Shown: positions 9,058 to 18,484, counted from the stretch's first letter. The stretch: 64,000 nucleotides of DNA from Bradyrhizobium sp. in8p8 (GCF_000426845.1 NZ_AUGD01000009.1:124001-188000); one strand, 5' to 3'. Notes: generated from the letters alone by a model not told the origin. Numbers and translations: made by a program.

Positions 9058-10947
9058 ATGCGCAGGCGACGCGTTCAGATCCTGGTGGCACTCGTCCTCA
9101 CCGCGCTGTGGGGCGCGGGCATCTATGCCGCTCATGCCAACGGCCGCCTGCGCTTTCTCGACCGGCTCGAGGCGACGTTGACGGATTGGCGGACTCAGGT
9201 CCGCGGCGTGCAGCGTCCGCCCGACCTCGTCACCATCGTCGCCATCGACGACACCGTCGTGAAGCGCGGCGGCAGCTATCCGCTGCCGCGTGCCGACCTT
9301 GCCCGCGTCGTCGACACCATCGTGCAGTTCAAGCCGAAGGTGATTGGAATCGATCTCCTGCTCGTCGACCGCAGCGCTGCGATCGGCGATGCCACGCTGG
9401 CCAACACGCTCGCCACCGGCCCCATGGTGCTCGCCGCCGCGGCGATCTTTCCCTCCGCCAGCGAAACAGTGGCGCCCGACAGCGAAGGGCCCCTTGCCGT
9501 TCTGCCGCAGGCCGAACGCTTCCTGCAGCCCCTGCCCGCCTTCGCCGATCACGCCGAGGTCGGCATCGTCAACGTCGCGACGGGACAATCGGGGTCGCCG
9601 CTGTCAGTGCCGATGCTGTTCCGGACCCGCGACAAGGTCGAGTTGTCGTTTCCATTGCGCGTTGCCGCCCGTGCTCTCGACGAACCGTTGACCGTCGCGC
9701 CGGACCATCTGCGAATCGGTGAGCGCGTGGTGCCGACCGACAGCGATTTCGCGCTGCCGATCACTTATTACGGCCCGCGCCGCACGATCCGCACGGTCAG
9801 TGCACAAAGCATCTTCGACGGCACGCTCGACCGCGCAGCGATCGAGAACCGGATCGTCGTGATCGGCGCCTCGGTGGCGGGCGGCGGCGACTTCTATCCG
9901 ACGCCGTTCGATTCATTGATGCCCGGCGTCGAGGTGGTCTCGACCGCAATCACGCAACTCGTCGCTGGCGACGGCATCGTGCGCGACCGCAGGGTCCGCA
10001 TCGTCGACGCGCTCACTGCGATTCTGCTGCCGGTGCTATTGGTGGGCCTGCTCGCCTGGCGACGCAGTGCGCTCGGGATCATGGCGGCGGCGGCGATCAT
10101 GATGGCCTGGGCCGGGCTCAACCTGTTTACGTTCACGCACGGCGTCTGGCTGAACGCCGCAACCACGCTGGCCGCAGCGGTCCCGCCGGTTCTCGTTTTT
10201 GCCGGCGTGCAGCTGTGGGCGGGAAGCCGCCGCACGCAATATCTTGCTGCCAAGAGCAGGTCGCTTGCGCAATTCCAAGCTCCGGCGGTGCAGGAGTGGC
10301 TGGCGCGAGATCCGGACTTTCTGTCGAAGCCCGTCCGGCAGGACGCAGCGGTAGTCTTCCTCGATCTCTCCGGGTTCACCGGCCTGAGCGAGCGGAGTGA
10401 TCCGGACGAGCTCAGGAATCTTCTGAAGGCGTTTCACGCCTTGATCGACAGGACCGCGGCCGATTGCGGCGGCATGATCACCGGATTTCTCGGTGACGGC
10501 GCCATGATCCTGTTCGGGCTGCCGCGCCCGATGCCCGACGACGCGGCGCGCGCGCTGAAATGCGCGATCGATCTGCATCGCGGCGTCGAACGCTGGATCG
10601 CCTCGCTGCCACCGCCGATCGCGGGGCAGCTCGGCTTCAAAATCGGCGCGCATTACGGAGAGATCGTCGCCTCCCGGCTCGGCGAGAGCCATCAGCACCT
10701 GACGGCAACAGGCGACACCGTCAATGTCGCGAGCCGGCTGATGGAGGTAGCCGCCCAGAACGATGCGCGCCTCGCGCTGAGCGATACGCTGCTGGATGCC
10801 GCCGACTTCGAGGGAACCCCCGACGGGATCCTGTCGGGCCCCCTGCTCGCCCGCATCCGCGGCCGCTCAGCCGTCGTGACCGTGTGGTTCTGGCGGGATC
10901 CGGACGGGCCGGGTCAGGTTGCGACCACGGCCGAGACAATCGTCTGA
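9058..10947 (+). CDS. CHASE2-domain class III adenylate/guanylate cyclase
   Basis: This encodes 629 residues from ATG 9058. The order is an N-terminal membrane segment (about 4-25), a periplasmic CHASE2 sensor (about 35-310, with VTIVAIDDTVVKRGGSYPLPR), three closely spaced membrane segments (about 318-390), and a cytoplasmic class III cyclase domain (about 425-600). Metal-binding Asp436 is in VFLDLSGFTGLSER and a second Asp is in LGDGAMILFG. The product is a cyclic nucleotide second messenger. The upstream 62-base neighbour is a FecR-like secreted protein, so the two probably form one sensing unit. No strong ribosome site is seen and the start could differ slightly. Confidence 0.88.
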   Translation: MRRRRVQILVALVLTALWGAGIYAAHANGRLRFLDRLEATLTDWRTQVRGVQRPPDLVTIVAIDDTVVKRGGSYPLPRADLARVVDTIVQFKPKVIGIDLLLVDRSAAIGDATLANTLATGPMVLAAAAIFPSASETVAPDSEGPLAVLPQAERFLQPLPAFADHAEVGIVNVATGQSGSPLSVPMLFRTRDKVELSFPLRVAARALDEPLTVAPDHLRIGERVVPTDSDFALPITYYGPRRTIRTVSAQSIFDGTLDRAAIENRIVVIGASVAGGGDFYPTPFDSLMPGVEVVSTAITQLVAGDGIVRDRRVRIVDALTAILLPVLLVGLLAWRRSALGIMAAAAIMMAWAGLNLFTFTHGVWLNAATTLAAAVPPVLVFAGVQLWAGSRRTQYLAAKSRSLAQFQAPAVQEWLARDPDFLSKPVRQDAAVVFLDLSGFTGLSERSDPDELRNLLKAFHALIDRTAADCGGMITGFLGDGAMILFGLPRPMPDDAARALKCAIDLHRGVERWIASLPPPIAGQLGFKIGAHYGEIVASRLGESHQHLTATGDTVNVASRLMEVAAQNDARLALSDTLLDAADFEGTPDGILSGPLLARIRGRSAVVTVWFWRDPDGPGQVATTAETIV

Positions 10948-10953
10948 GGTCTG

Positions 10954-12459
10954 CTACCGCGCTTCCGGCGGGGGCGAGCGGTCCAGCACGTCGCCCTTGG
11001 CGCCCTCGAGCAGATCGATACCGTAGGTCTCGACCACGAGCGGCCCGCGCTTGCGCTGCAATTGCGCGATCCGCGTGACCTGCGCAAAGAGATCATTCAA
11101 GGCGGGATGCCCGTCCGGGCGCAGTTCGTCGACATAGAGCAGCTTGCCGGCCAGCAGGCTGGGGTCGGGCTCGGGCATGTTGACCCAGCGGATGCGCTGG
11201 GTCTGCTGCGCGACGCACGTGCCGGGCGGGAGATAGAACGCGAGCCAGCCTGTAGTGCCGTAGTCCTGCGCGAGCACGCAGGTCGCACCGCTGCGCACGC
11301 GCACTGCTTCGATCTCTGCGGCGAGTTCGCGCCAGCCGACACCGACGCTGCGCACCGTGGCATCGCGGCGATAGCCCGACAGCCAGCCTGTATTGGCCTG
11401 AACGATCAACGCTGCAAACATCACGATGCCCACGGGTGCAGCCCAGCGCCGGCAGAAGGCGACGAGACGCCGCTGGCGCGGCTTCCATTGCGCGAGATTG
11501 GCTGCGGCCGCCGCCGCGATGACGAAGGGCGGATAGACGGGTGCGAACCAATTGGCCTCGACGCGGGCATGCAGCGAATGCCAGACGAAATAGGCGACGA
11601 TGGTCCAGAACATCGTCCCGATCAGCACGCGCGAGGCCAGCGCGCCGGTGCGCTGCCACGTCAGCGCGTGCAGGCCCATGGCGCCGAGAATGAAAGCCAG
11701 CGGCGTTGCGAACGCGATCTGGGTCGGGATCAACTCGGCAATGAATACGGGGCGGAAGTCCTCGATCCTGGCGCGGCCGAGCTGCTTTGCGAATGAAACC
11801 CATTGATGGTCCGCGTTCCAGAGCAGCACCGGCGAAAACAGCGCCAGGGCAGCGAGGCCGCCGAGATAAGGCCACGGCGAAAGGAACCAGCGCCTGAGCT
11901 TCGGTACGACCGCGAGCCAGATCAGGATCGCCGGCCCAAAGAACATCGCCGTGTATTTCGACAGCAGCGCCGCGCCGACGGCCGCGCCGACGGCAAGCCA
12001 CCAGGCACCCCGGCCGGTCTCCAGCACCTTCGCGAGGAAGAACAGCACGTAGCTGGAAGCGACCAGCAGCGGCGCATCGGGCGTGACGATCAGCGTTCCG
12101 ACCGAGGCCAGCAGCGTCACATTGAGCAGGATGGCGCTGGTCGCAGCCACGCGCACGCCGCCGAACAGGATTGCTGCGGAGCGATAGACCGCATAGCTCA
12201 TCGGCAGCGCGAGGAGGATCGAGACGAGGCGAACGCCGAGCTCGGTATCGCCCGCGATCATGGTGCCGGCGCGGATCACATAGGCGACCATCGGCGGATG
12301 GTCGTAATAACCGCCCGCCAGATGCTTCGACCACATCCAGTAATAGGCTTCGTCGAAGGTGATGGGCGTGAACGCAGCCGCAACCAGCCGCAACCCGACG
12401 AGGGCAAGAATCAGCAGCGCGGTGTTGCGGACGATCCGCGCGTCAGCCTCGCCCATCAC
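10954..12459 (-). CDS. GT39/ArnT-like membrane glycosyltransferase
   Basis: This encodes 501 residues with about ten hydrophobic segments. The N-terminal periplasmic loop bears FDEAYYWMWSKHLAGGYYDHPPMV, the Asp-Glu and Tyr-rich signature of the PMT_2/ArnT family. These enzymes move a sugar from a polyprenyl phosphate donor to lipid A, protein or another envelope acceptor on the periplasmic side. The gene starts three bases after the stop of the GT2-GtrA gene, so both are one operon: the upstream protein would make and flip the polyprenyl-sugar used here. Confidence 0.85.
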   Translation of the reverse strand: MMGEADARIVRNTALLILALVGLRLVAAAFTPITFDEAYYWMWSKHLAGGYYDHPPMVAYVIRAGTMIAGDTELGVRLVSILLALPMSYAVYRSAAILFGGVRVAATSAILLNVTLLASVGTLIVTPDAPLLVASSYVLFFLAKVLETGRGAWWLAVGAAVGAALLSKYTAMFFGPAILIWLAVVPKLRRWFLSPWPYLGGLAALALFSPVLLWNADHQWVSFAKQLGRARIEDFRPVFIAELIPTQIAFATPLAFILGAMGLHALTWQRTGALASRVLIGTMFWTIVAYFVWHSLHARVEANWFAPVYPPFVIAAAAAANLAQWKPRQRRLVAFCRRWAAPVGIVMFAALIVQANTGWLSGYRRDATVRSVGVGWRELAAEIEAVRVRSGATCVLAQDYGTTGWLAFYLPPGTCVAQQTQRIRWVNMPEPDPSLLAGKLLYVDELRPDGHPALNDLFAQVTRIAQLQRKRGPLVVETYGIDLLEGAKGDVLDRSPPPEAR

Positions 12460-12462
12460 GCG

Positions 12463-13596
12463 CTATTTCTTGCGCCAGACGAACAGTCCGGACATCGCGT
12501 AGTTCCACACCACGCCCATCAGCGCGCCGGCCATGCCGGCCAGCCACCAGATCGGCTCCTGGTCGTACACCGAGAAGGCGACGCCGACATTGGCGAGCAG
12601 GCCGACGCTGCACACGATGTAGAAGGCGATGAGGCCGCGCAGCAGCGCAAAACCCTTCAGGCGCTGGTCGCGGTAGGTGAGGAAGTTGTTGAGGATGAAG
12701 TTGCTGGTCATGGCGACGATGGCGCCGGCGGCTTGCGCCTCCGCGAACGGCGCGTTGAACAGGCGGAGCGCGATGAACAGCGTGGTCAGGTGAACCACGA
12801 GGCCGATACCGCCCACCATCGCGAACAGGATGAAGCGCAGCGAGACGATGTCGTTGGTCAGCTTGGCGAGAACGAGACCGAGGAAATCGAGCGCGACCAT
12901 GGAATCGAGCTTGCTCTCGCCATGCTGGCGGGCGCCGAACGTATAGGGAATCTCGACCGTGCGCAGGGTGCCGTGTGCGGTCGCGACGACATCGAGCAGG
13001 ATCTTGAAGCCGTGCACCGACAGCTTGGGTGCGATCTGCTCGAAGCGATCGCGGCGCATCATGAAGAAACCGCTCATGGGATCGGCTATCTCGACCCGCA
13101 GCATCTTTCTTGCGAACTCGGTCGCAAGCGCGCTGGCGCCGGCGCGCTGCTTGTTGAAGCCCTCGCTCTTGTAGCCCTCGATGTAGCGGCTGCCGACCAC
13201 GAGGTCGGCCTGATCGCTTGCAAGCAGCAACAGCATCTTCGGCAGCTGCGTCTCGTCGTGCTGGAGGTCGGCATCGATGACGGCCACGTAAGGAGCGCTC
13301 GAGGCGAGGATGCCCTCGATGCAGGCCCCGGACAGGCCGCGGCGGCCGATGCGGCGGACACAGCGCACGCGGCTGTCGCGCTGCGACAGCGCGCGCACCA
13401 CGTCCCAGGTGCCGTCGGGCGAATTGTCGTCGACGAACACGACTTCCCAGGCAATGTTGGCGAGCGTCGCCTCCAGTCGCCGATACAGCACCGTGACGTT
13501 GTCGCGCTCGTTGAAGGTCGGGACGATGACCGACAGTTCCGGGCCCTCTTGAGCCTGCGGCGGGATGTCGGCGCCGGGTCTGATCGCTTCGTTCAT
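12463..13596 (-). CDS. Polyprenyl-phosphate glycosyltransferase (GT2) fused to a GtrA domain
   Basis: This encodes 377 residues. Residues about 20-240 form a GT2 domain of the dolichyl/polyprenyl-phosphate mannose synthase type: LSVIVPTFNERDNV, VVFVDDNSPDGTWDV and the DADLQHDE metal-binding motif. Residues about 250-375 hold four membrane segments of the GtrA family, thought to help flip the lipid-linked sugar. It is the first gene of an operon with the GT39 transferase. The pair resembles the Gtr three-component logic for adding a sugar to the envelope; the sugar is unknown. Confidence 0.9.
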   Translation of the reverse strand: MNEAIRPGADIPPQAQEGPELSVIVPTFNERDNVTVLYRRLEATLANIAWEVVFVDDNSPDGTWDVVRALSQRDSRVRCVRRIGRRGLSGACIEGILASSAPYVAVIDADLQHDETQLPKMLLLLASDQADLVVGSRYIEGYKSEGFNKQRAGASALATEFARKMLRVEIADPMSGFFMMRRDRFEQIAPKLSVHGFKILLDVVATAHGTLRTVEIPYTFGARQHGESKLDSMVALDFLGLVLAKLTNDIVSLRFILFAMVGGIGLVVHLTTLFIALRLFNAPFAEAQAAGAIVAMTSNFILNNFLTYRDQRLKGFALLRGLIAFYIVCSVGLLANVGVAFSVYDQEPIWWLAGMAGALMGVVWNYAMSGLFVWRKK

Positions 13597-13836
13597 GACG
13601 GCAGCGTATATCCGCCGCGTCCTGCGCTGCCAAGCCGGGGGCTCTGGAGAACGGCCGAAATGGGGGGCTAAAATGCCAACGACCCCGGAACGGCGGGCCG
13701 CGCGTACATCCGGCGCAAGCCCAAGCTATTCCAAGGTCGTTCCAGCGCCGGAGTTTTTGCTCAACGTCGCCGTTACAGACCAGATGGGGACGGAAAAGGC
13801 GCTTCGCAAGAGGGCGGAAATGCCATTTTTCGCGCC

Positions 13837-14040
13837 CTATTGGTTAGGCACTTCCCGGATGATCGGCCCGCGCGGCGCGGGCACAGCGGGGGCCGCCGGT
13901 TCGGCCGCGGGGGCCGGCTCGACCTTCGCCGGCTTGGGCGGCTTGCCGTACTGGCCAATCGGCCCGAACACGACGGCAACCGCAAGCACGATCACCGCGA
14001 CGATCGCGCCCAGAATGCCCCCCAGCGACTCAGACGACAT
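13837..14040 (-). CDS. Small single-pass membrane protein
   Basis: This encodes 67 residues: a short start, one membrane segment (about 7-28, GAIVAVIVLAVAVVFGPIG), then a Pro/Ala-rich tail. A GGGGTGG stretch precedes the ATG. No known domain. It resembles the many small proline-rich membrane proteins of bradyrhizobia, but the function is unknown. Confidence 0.55.
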   Translation of the reverse strand: MSSESLGGILGAIVAVIVLAVAVVFGPIGQYGKPPKPAKVEPAPAAEPAAPAVPAPRGPIIREVPNQ

Positions 14041-14176
14041 GCAAGTCCACCCCTACTCCAGATGCGGCGAGTAGTACCACGGATGCGCGCGCGGCCGGAA
14101 GGCCCGGGCGAATGGCGAATAGCGAATGAGGCAACCGGGGCCTCAGCCCTCCTCGCTCCTCGCCATCCGCCACTTC

Positions 14177-14557
14177 CTATTTCGCTGGTGCCCGATGCTT
14201 TACATAGGCCGTCACGATGTCCTTCTGCGCTGCCTCGACCGCCCTGTTCGCGGTGGCGAGATGGGCGCCGGCATCGATGCTCGGATATTGCGTGGTGAGA
14301 TAGTCGAGCAGCGTCACCCGGTAATATTGCCGCTCCGAGGGACAGGCGCCCGCAACCGAGCGGCCGAAATCCCGCTCCGACAGGCCCTGGTTGGATTCGC
14401 GCGAATATTCCCGCGCCAGACAATGCCAGTAGTCGTCGCGGCTCTGCTGGGCGAGCTTCTGCATACTCTTGGCATCGTCGTCATCCGCCAAGGCGGAACG
14501 GGTCATGGCAGCAGATGTCATCATGACGAGCGCGGCTCCCACCAACAGCATCCGCAT
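14177..14557 (-). CDS. Small secreted hypothetical protein
   Basis: This encodes 126 residues with a signal peptide (about 1-24, cleavage after SALA-DDD). The mature part is charged and holds two Cys (in WHCLAREY and GACPSERQ). AAGGAG precedes the start at a good distance. No recognised domain; it is likely periplasmic. Confidence 0.7.
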   Translation of the reverse strand: MRMLLVGAALVMMTSAAMTRSALADDDDAKSMQKLAQQSRDDYWHCLAREYSRESNQGLSERDFGRSVAGACPSERQYYRVTLLDYLTTQYPSIDAGAHLATANRAVEAAQKDIVTAYVKHRAPAK

Positions 14558-14655
14558 GTTGTTCTCCTTCTTTCGCGGGCCCTTGCGAGCTTAGACGGGA
14601 GCGGCCAACTGGCCAATCACATCTGGTTTGATTAGGATGAGATCCCTCCCCGTCG

Positions 14656-15492
14656 ATGCGAGATCCTCCCGTGGCCAATGCAAAAACCGCGTCAAAAAAA
14701 TCCGGCAACATCTTCATCGGTATCGGCGGGTGGACCTTCGAGCCCTGGCGCGGCGTATTCTATCCGGAGAAGCTCGCGCAGGCGAAGGAGCTGTCCTACG
14801 CCGCCTCGAAGCTGACGTCGATCGAGATCAACGGCACCTATTATGGCTCGCAGAAGCCGGAGAGCTTTCGCAAATGGGCCAGCGAAGTCCCTGATGGCTT
14901 CGTGTTCTCGGTGAAGGGCCCGCGCTTCGCCACCAACCGCCGCGTGCTGGCCGAGGCCGGCGATTCCATCAAGCGGTTCTACGATTCCGGCGTGCTGGAG
15001 CTCGGAGATCATCTCGGGCCCGTGCTGTGGCAGTTCGCGCCGACCAAGAAGTTCGACGCCGGCGATTTCGGCAAGTTCCTGGAGCTCTTGCCGCGCAAGC
15101 TCGACGGACGCGCCCTGCGCCATGTCGTGGAAGTGCGCCACGACAGTTTCTGCACACCTGATTTCGTTGCGCTGATCCGCGAGTTCGAGACTCCAGTGGT
15201 GTTCGCTGAGCACGGCAAATACCCGGCGATCGCCGACGTTGCCGGCGATTTCGTCTACGCAAGGCTCCAGAAGGGCAGCGACGAGATCAAGACCTGCTAC
15301 CCGCCGAAGCAGCTGGACGCCTGGGCTGAGCGCCTTCAGGCCTGGGCGTCAGGCGGTGAACCGGACGACCTGCCGAAAGTTGACAAGGCCAGGCCGAAAA
15401 AGGAGCCGCGCGACGTGTTCGCCTACGTCATCCACGAGGGAAAGGTGCGCGCGCCCCACGGGGCCATGGAGCTGATCGCACGCGTGAGCTGA
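14656..15492 (+). CDS. DUF72-family protein
   Basis: This encodes 278 residues, or 273 if the GTG at 14671 is used; neither has a strong ribosome site. It matches the DUF72 TIM-barrel-like family: FIGIGGWTFEPWRGVFYPEKL, LTSIEINGTYYGSQ, FVFSVKGPRFATN, LGPVLWQFAP and YARLQKGSDE. The biochemical role is unknown. It is followed eight bases later by a DUF488 gene, with which DUF72 genes are often found. Confidence 0.85.
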   Translation: MRDPPVANAKTASKKSGNIFIGIGGWTFEPWRGVFYPEKLAQAKELSYAASKLTSIEINGTYYGSQKPESFRKWASEVPDGFVFSVKGPRFATNRRVLAEAGDSIKRFYDSGVLELGDHLGPVLWQFAPTKKFDAGDFGKFLELLPRKLDGRALRHVVEVRHDSFCTPDFVALIREFETPVVFAEHGKYPAIADVAGDFVYARLQKGSDEIKTCYPPKQLDAWAERLQAWASGGEPDDLPKVDKARPKKEPRDVFAYVIHEGKVRAPHGAMELIARVS

Positions 15493-15500
15493 GGTATTCC

Positions 15501-15962
15501 ATGGCAAAGGCAAAGAAGCTGTTCACGATCGGCTATGAGCAGACGCCGCCGAAGGCGGTGCTGGACGAGCTGGAACATGCCGGCGTCAAGCTCGTGGTCG
15601 ACGTGCGCGCGGTGACGTCGTCGCGCCGGCCGGGTTTTTCGAAGAAGCAGCTTTCGGCAGGTCTCGATGAGCGCGGCATCGCCTACGTCCATCTCGCCGC
15701 GCTCGGCACGCCAAAAGATGGGCGCCTCGCAGCACGCAGCGGTCACTACGACGTGCTGGAGAAGATCTATTCAAAGCACCTGAAAACGCCGCAGGCACGG
15801 GAAGAGATGGACGAGCTCTCGGCCCTGGTGAAGAAGGCCGGCCCTGTGTGCCTGCTCTGCTACGAGCGCGACCACACCCATTGTCACCGCCAGATGATCG
15901 CGGAGATGATCGAGGAGCGCGATGGGGTGACGGTGAAGAATCTGGTGGGGCGGCAGCTGTAG
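15501..15962 (+). CDS. DUF488-family protein
   Basis: This encodes 153 residues, the family's full length. Motifs seen are LFTIGYEQTPP, VVDVRAVTSSRRPGFSKK, LAALGTPKDGR and the Cys/His cluster CLLCYERDHTHCHR. The family is uncharacterised, but the last motif suggests a metal or nucleotide site. It is co-transcribed with the DUF72 gene, eight bases apart. Confidence 0.87.
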   Translation: MAKAKKLFTIGYEQTPPKAVLDELEHAGVKLVVDVRAVTSSRRPGFSKKQLSAGLDERGIAYVHLAALGTPKDGRLAARSGHYDVLEKIYSKHLKTPQAREEMDELSALVKKAGPVCLLCYERDHTHCHRQMIAEMIEERDGVTVKNLVGRQL

Positions 15963-15977
15963 CCACACTCCGTAATT

Positions 15978-16090
15978 CCAGCGCGCCTGTTGGCGCGAGC
16001 TGCGGTGCGCAATTGCGCACCTGAGAATCCGTCGCGCGGCAGGGTTGGTGGACAAATGGATTCCGGGATCGCGCCCCGGAATGACGGATG
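15978..16090. repeat. Dispersed intergenic repeat with a 16-base palindromic core
   Basis: It carries the perfect palindrome GTGCGCAATTGCGCAC at 16005-16020, then CTGAGAATCC, then GGATTCCGGGATCGC and CCCCGGAATGACGG. The same ordered words recur near 26.48 and 60.59 kb. It lies between two convergent genes. Confidence 0.75.
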
Positions 16091-16097
16091 GATTGAT

Positions 16098-17012
16098 CTA
16101 CCCTTCCCCCGCCAGCTTGAACGTCCCCTCCATCATCTGCACGCAGCTGCCGCCGACATGAGCGGAGACGATCTTGCCGTCCTGCTTGCGCACGCGGGTG
16201 AGGAGGATGCTCGGACGGCCCATGTCAAAGCCCTGGCCGATCGTAAGCTTGAATTCGCCGTCGCGCGTCGAATCGAGATCGGCGAACAGCGCGGCGGCTG
16301 CGACCGTCGCGCTGCCGGTGGCGGGGTCTTCGATCAGGCCGCTTGCGCCGGGAAAGAACATCCGCGCCTGCCGCTCGCAGGGCGCCTCCGCTGCCGGTAC
16401 ATCGCGCGTGTAGAAGTAGACCGAGAATGCGCCGTCTCTCGGCAAAATCCGGCCAAACGCTGCGGCATCGGGCTTGGCCCTGCGCACGGCTTCGCGCGAT
16501 CGCACCTCCGCGACCACGAACGGCGTTCCGACGCCGACGACCTGCGGCGCATGATGATCGGTTTTGATGTCATCCGCCGTCAGGGAAATGCAGCCGGCGA
16601 CGTCGGCTGCAGACAGCTGCGCGAGCCTTGCCAGCGGCTGCGGCGCGGTAAGCTCGGTGCTGATGACCCTGCCCTGCTCCCGCACGATGTCGACCGGGAC
16701 CACACCGGCCCTCTCCTCGAACAGCAGGCGCGGCTTCGGCTCCCTGGCGATCGTCGCCAGCACGAAGGCGGTGCCGACATTGGGATGGCCCGCGAAGGGC
16801 AGCTCGCGGACCGGGGTGAAGATGCGCACCTCGGCATCATTGGCCCTGTCGCGCGGCGGCAGTACGAAGGTGGTCTCGGAATAGTTGAATTCGGTGGCGA
16901 TCGCCTGCATCTGCCCGGTCGTGAGCCCGCCAGCATCGAGCACAACGGCGAGCTGGTTGCCGCCGAAGGCGCGGTCGGTGAACACGTCGACGGTGACGTA
17001 GCGGCGCAGCAT
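16098..17012 (-). CDS. PhzF-family isomerase/epimerase-like protein
   Basis: This encodes 304 residues from the ATG at 17012, chosen because GAGGAAGAG lies just upstream. The N-terminal YVTVDVFTDRAFGGNQLAVV, the FNYSETTFVLPP motif with the conserved Glu, and FAGHPNVGTAFVL plus DPATGSATVA in the second half identify the PhzF fold. The phenazine enzyme PhzF is one member; most homologues have no known substrate and no phenazine gene is nearby. Confidence 0.88.
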   Translation of the reverse strand: MLRRYVTVDVFTDRAFGGNQLAVVLDAGGLTTGQMQAIATEFNYSETTFVLPPRDRANDAEVRIFTPVRELPFAGHPNVGTAFVLATIAREPKPRLLFEERAGVVPVDIVREQGRVISTELTAPQPLARLAQLSAADVAGCISLTADDIKTDHHAPQVVGVGTPFVVAEVRSREAVRRAKPDAAAFGRILPRDGAFSVYFYTRDVPAAEAPCERQARMFFPGASGLIEDPATGSATVAAAALFADLDSTRDGEFKLTIGQGFDMGRPSILLTRVRKQDGKIVSAHVGGSCVQMMEGTFKLAGEG

Positions 17013-17100
17013 ATTCTCTTCCTCATGCAAGTCGCGGCCGCAACCGGCCGCACGGGCGACAGTCTACAAGCCGGCGACGTCGGCCGTCATGCCCCAAAAT

Positions 17101-17127
17101 TCGGAGCAATCGGAGCAATCGGAGCAA
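17101..17127. repeat. Three tandem copies of a 9-base unit
   Basis: TCGGAGCAA is repeated three times exactly (17101, 17110, 17119) in the gap between the PhzF gene and the cyclase gene. This is a candidate variable-number repeat. Confidence 0.85.
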
Positions 17128-17176
17128 CCGCGCAAGGGAGAGTGAGACGCCGTCAACCGGCGATATCCAAAGCGAG

Positions 17177-18484
17177 CTATCCCAGCTGAAACACGGCCAC
17201 CGGCCGCTCATAGCCGCGCACCTCGACTTCGCCGAGCGCGACGGCATCGCTGCCATCATCGCCCAGCGCCTCACGCACGGAGGCGGAGATCAGGAGCTGC
17301 GAACCGAACTCCTTGTTCAGCGCCTCCAGGCGCGAGGCGAAGTTCACGGTGTCGCCGATGACGGTGTATTCCTTGCGCCGGGGGGAGCCGATGTTGCCCG
17401 CGACGACTTCGCCGAAATGGATGCCGATGCCGATGCGCAGCCGCCAGCTGCTCTGGGCGTTGATGCGATCCATCGCGGTCAGCATCTCGCGGCCCGCGGC
17501 GACCGCGCGCTGCGCGGCGTCGGACGCTTCCAGCGGCGCGCCGAACAGCGCGAGGAAGCCGTCACCGAGAAACTTGTTCACGATGCCGCCGTGGCGATCG
17601 AGAATGTCGACCAGTACGGCGAAGGCGCCGTCGAGCCGGTCGACCACCTCCTGCGGCGTGCGGGACCGCGCGCCGGCAGTGAAGCCGCGAAAATCCACGA
17701 ACATCACAGCGACGCGGCGGAGATCACCGGTTGCGCTCGTTCCCGCCGCCATCAGCCGCTCCACCACCTGCGGGGAGACGTGCTGGCCAAACAGATTGGT
17801 CACACGGTCCCGGGCGGTCGCCGCAGCGATGCTGGCGGCGAATTGCCGCCGGAGCTGCGCGCCGACGGCGCCGGCCAGCACGCCGCAGATCAGGATGATA
17901 GTGCTGCGCACGGCGTGGAAGTAGACGAGCGGTTCGCCGGCCTCGCTCTCCGCGTTGTAATACAGGCCGATGGCCAGAAGTCCGGCTCCGGCCACGAATC
18001 CGGTGAACGTGGACAGCCAGAAATCGAGCCGCAGCGTCGAGAGGATGACGAATATGAAATACATCAGCGGCACGGCAAAGCCGAGCGCCTGGGCCACGCC
18101 TATGGTCCGGATTTGCAGGATGAGGATTACCGTCGGCAGCGACGTCTCGATCAGCGTACCGATATAGCGCCGGACTACCGGCAGATCGCGATCGAGCCGC
18201 AGGTTCTTCCTGATCTGCGTGTGGACCCAGACCTCGAACAGAATGAAGCCGACGAGAAGGCCATAGACCTGGACGAGTCCTTCCGTCCCGCGCCAGACGC
18301 GGTTCACCACAGCAGGGTCGATCAGATAGATCGCGGTCAGGAATAGCATCATGACGCAACCCGTGAGGATTAGTGCCCTTACCCGCAGCAGCTCGGTACG
18401 CAGCACCTCCCGCGTCAGCTCGCGTTCGAAATCTGCCGACAAGGCGGCATGCTGTCGTGCCTTCCTGCTTGCAAACCTGACCAT
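17177..18484 (-). CDS. Class III adenylate/guanylate cyclase with six-TM N-terminus
   Basis: This encodes 435 residues from the ATG at 18484; a longer upstream reading only translates an intergenic repeat. About six hydrophobic segments lie in residues 35-220, then a signalling helix with LFGQHVSPQVVERLM, and a class III cyclase domain about 255-420. Metal Asp is in VMFVDFRGFTAG and LGDGFLALFG, and the transition-state region is DTVNFASRLEALN. It makes a cyclic nucleotide in the cytoplasm. The membrane part has no named sensor domain that I recognise. Confidence 0.85.
   Translation of the reverse strand: MVRFASRKARQHAALSADFERELTREVLRTELLRVRALILTGCVMMLFLTAIYLIDPAVVNRVWRGTEGLVQVYGLLVGFILFEVWVHTQIRKNLRLDRDLPVVRRYIGTLIETSLPTVILILQIRTIGVAQALGFAVPLMYFIFVILSTLRLDFWLSTFTGFVAGAGLLAIGLYYNAESEAGEPLVYFHAVRSTIILICGVLAGAVGAQLRRQFAASIAAATARDRVTNLFGQHVSPQVVERLMAAGTSATGDLRRVAVMFVDFRGFTAGARSRTPQEVVDRLDGAFAVLVDILDRHGGIVNKFLGDGFLALFGAPLEASDAAQRAVAAGREMLTAMDRINAQSSWRLRIGIGIHFGEVVAGNIGSPRRKEYTVIGDTVNFASRLEALNKEFGSQLLISASVREALGDDGSDAVALGEVEVRGYERPVAVFQLG

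Noticed and set aside
8179..9588. Minus-strand open frame opposite the FecR-like gene and cyclase
   Set aside because: Lacks any family motif and is fully opposite well-supported genes.
11803..13671. Long plus-strand open frame opposite the glycosyltransferase genes
   Set aside because: Low-complexity Arg/His-rich translation with no domain, while the opposite strand encodes clear GT39 and GT2-GtrA proteins.
15978..16090. CRISPR-like repetition
   Set aside because: The repeated words are dispersed across the window, not arrayed with spacers, and no cas genes are present.
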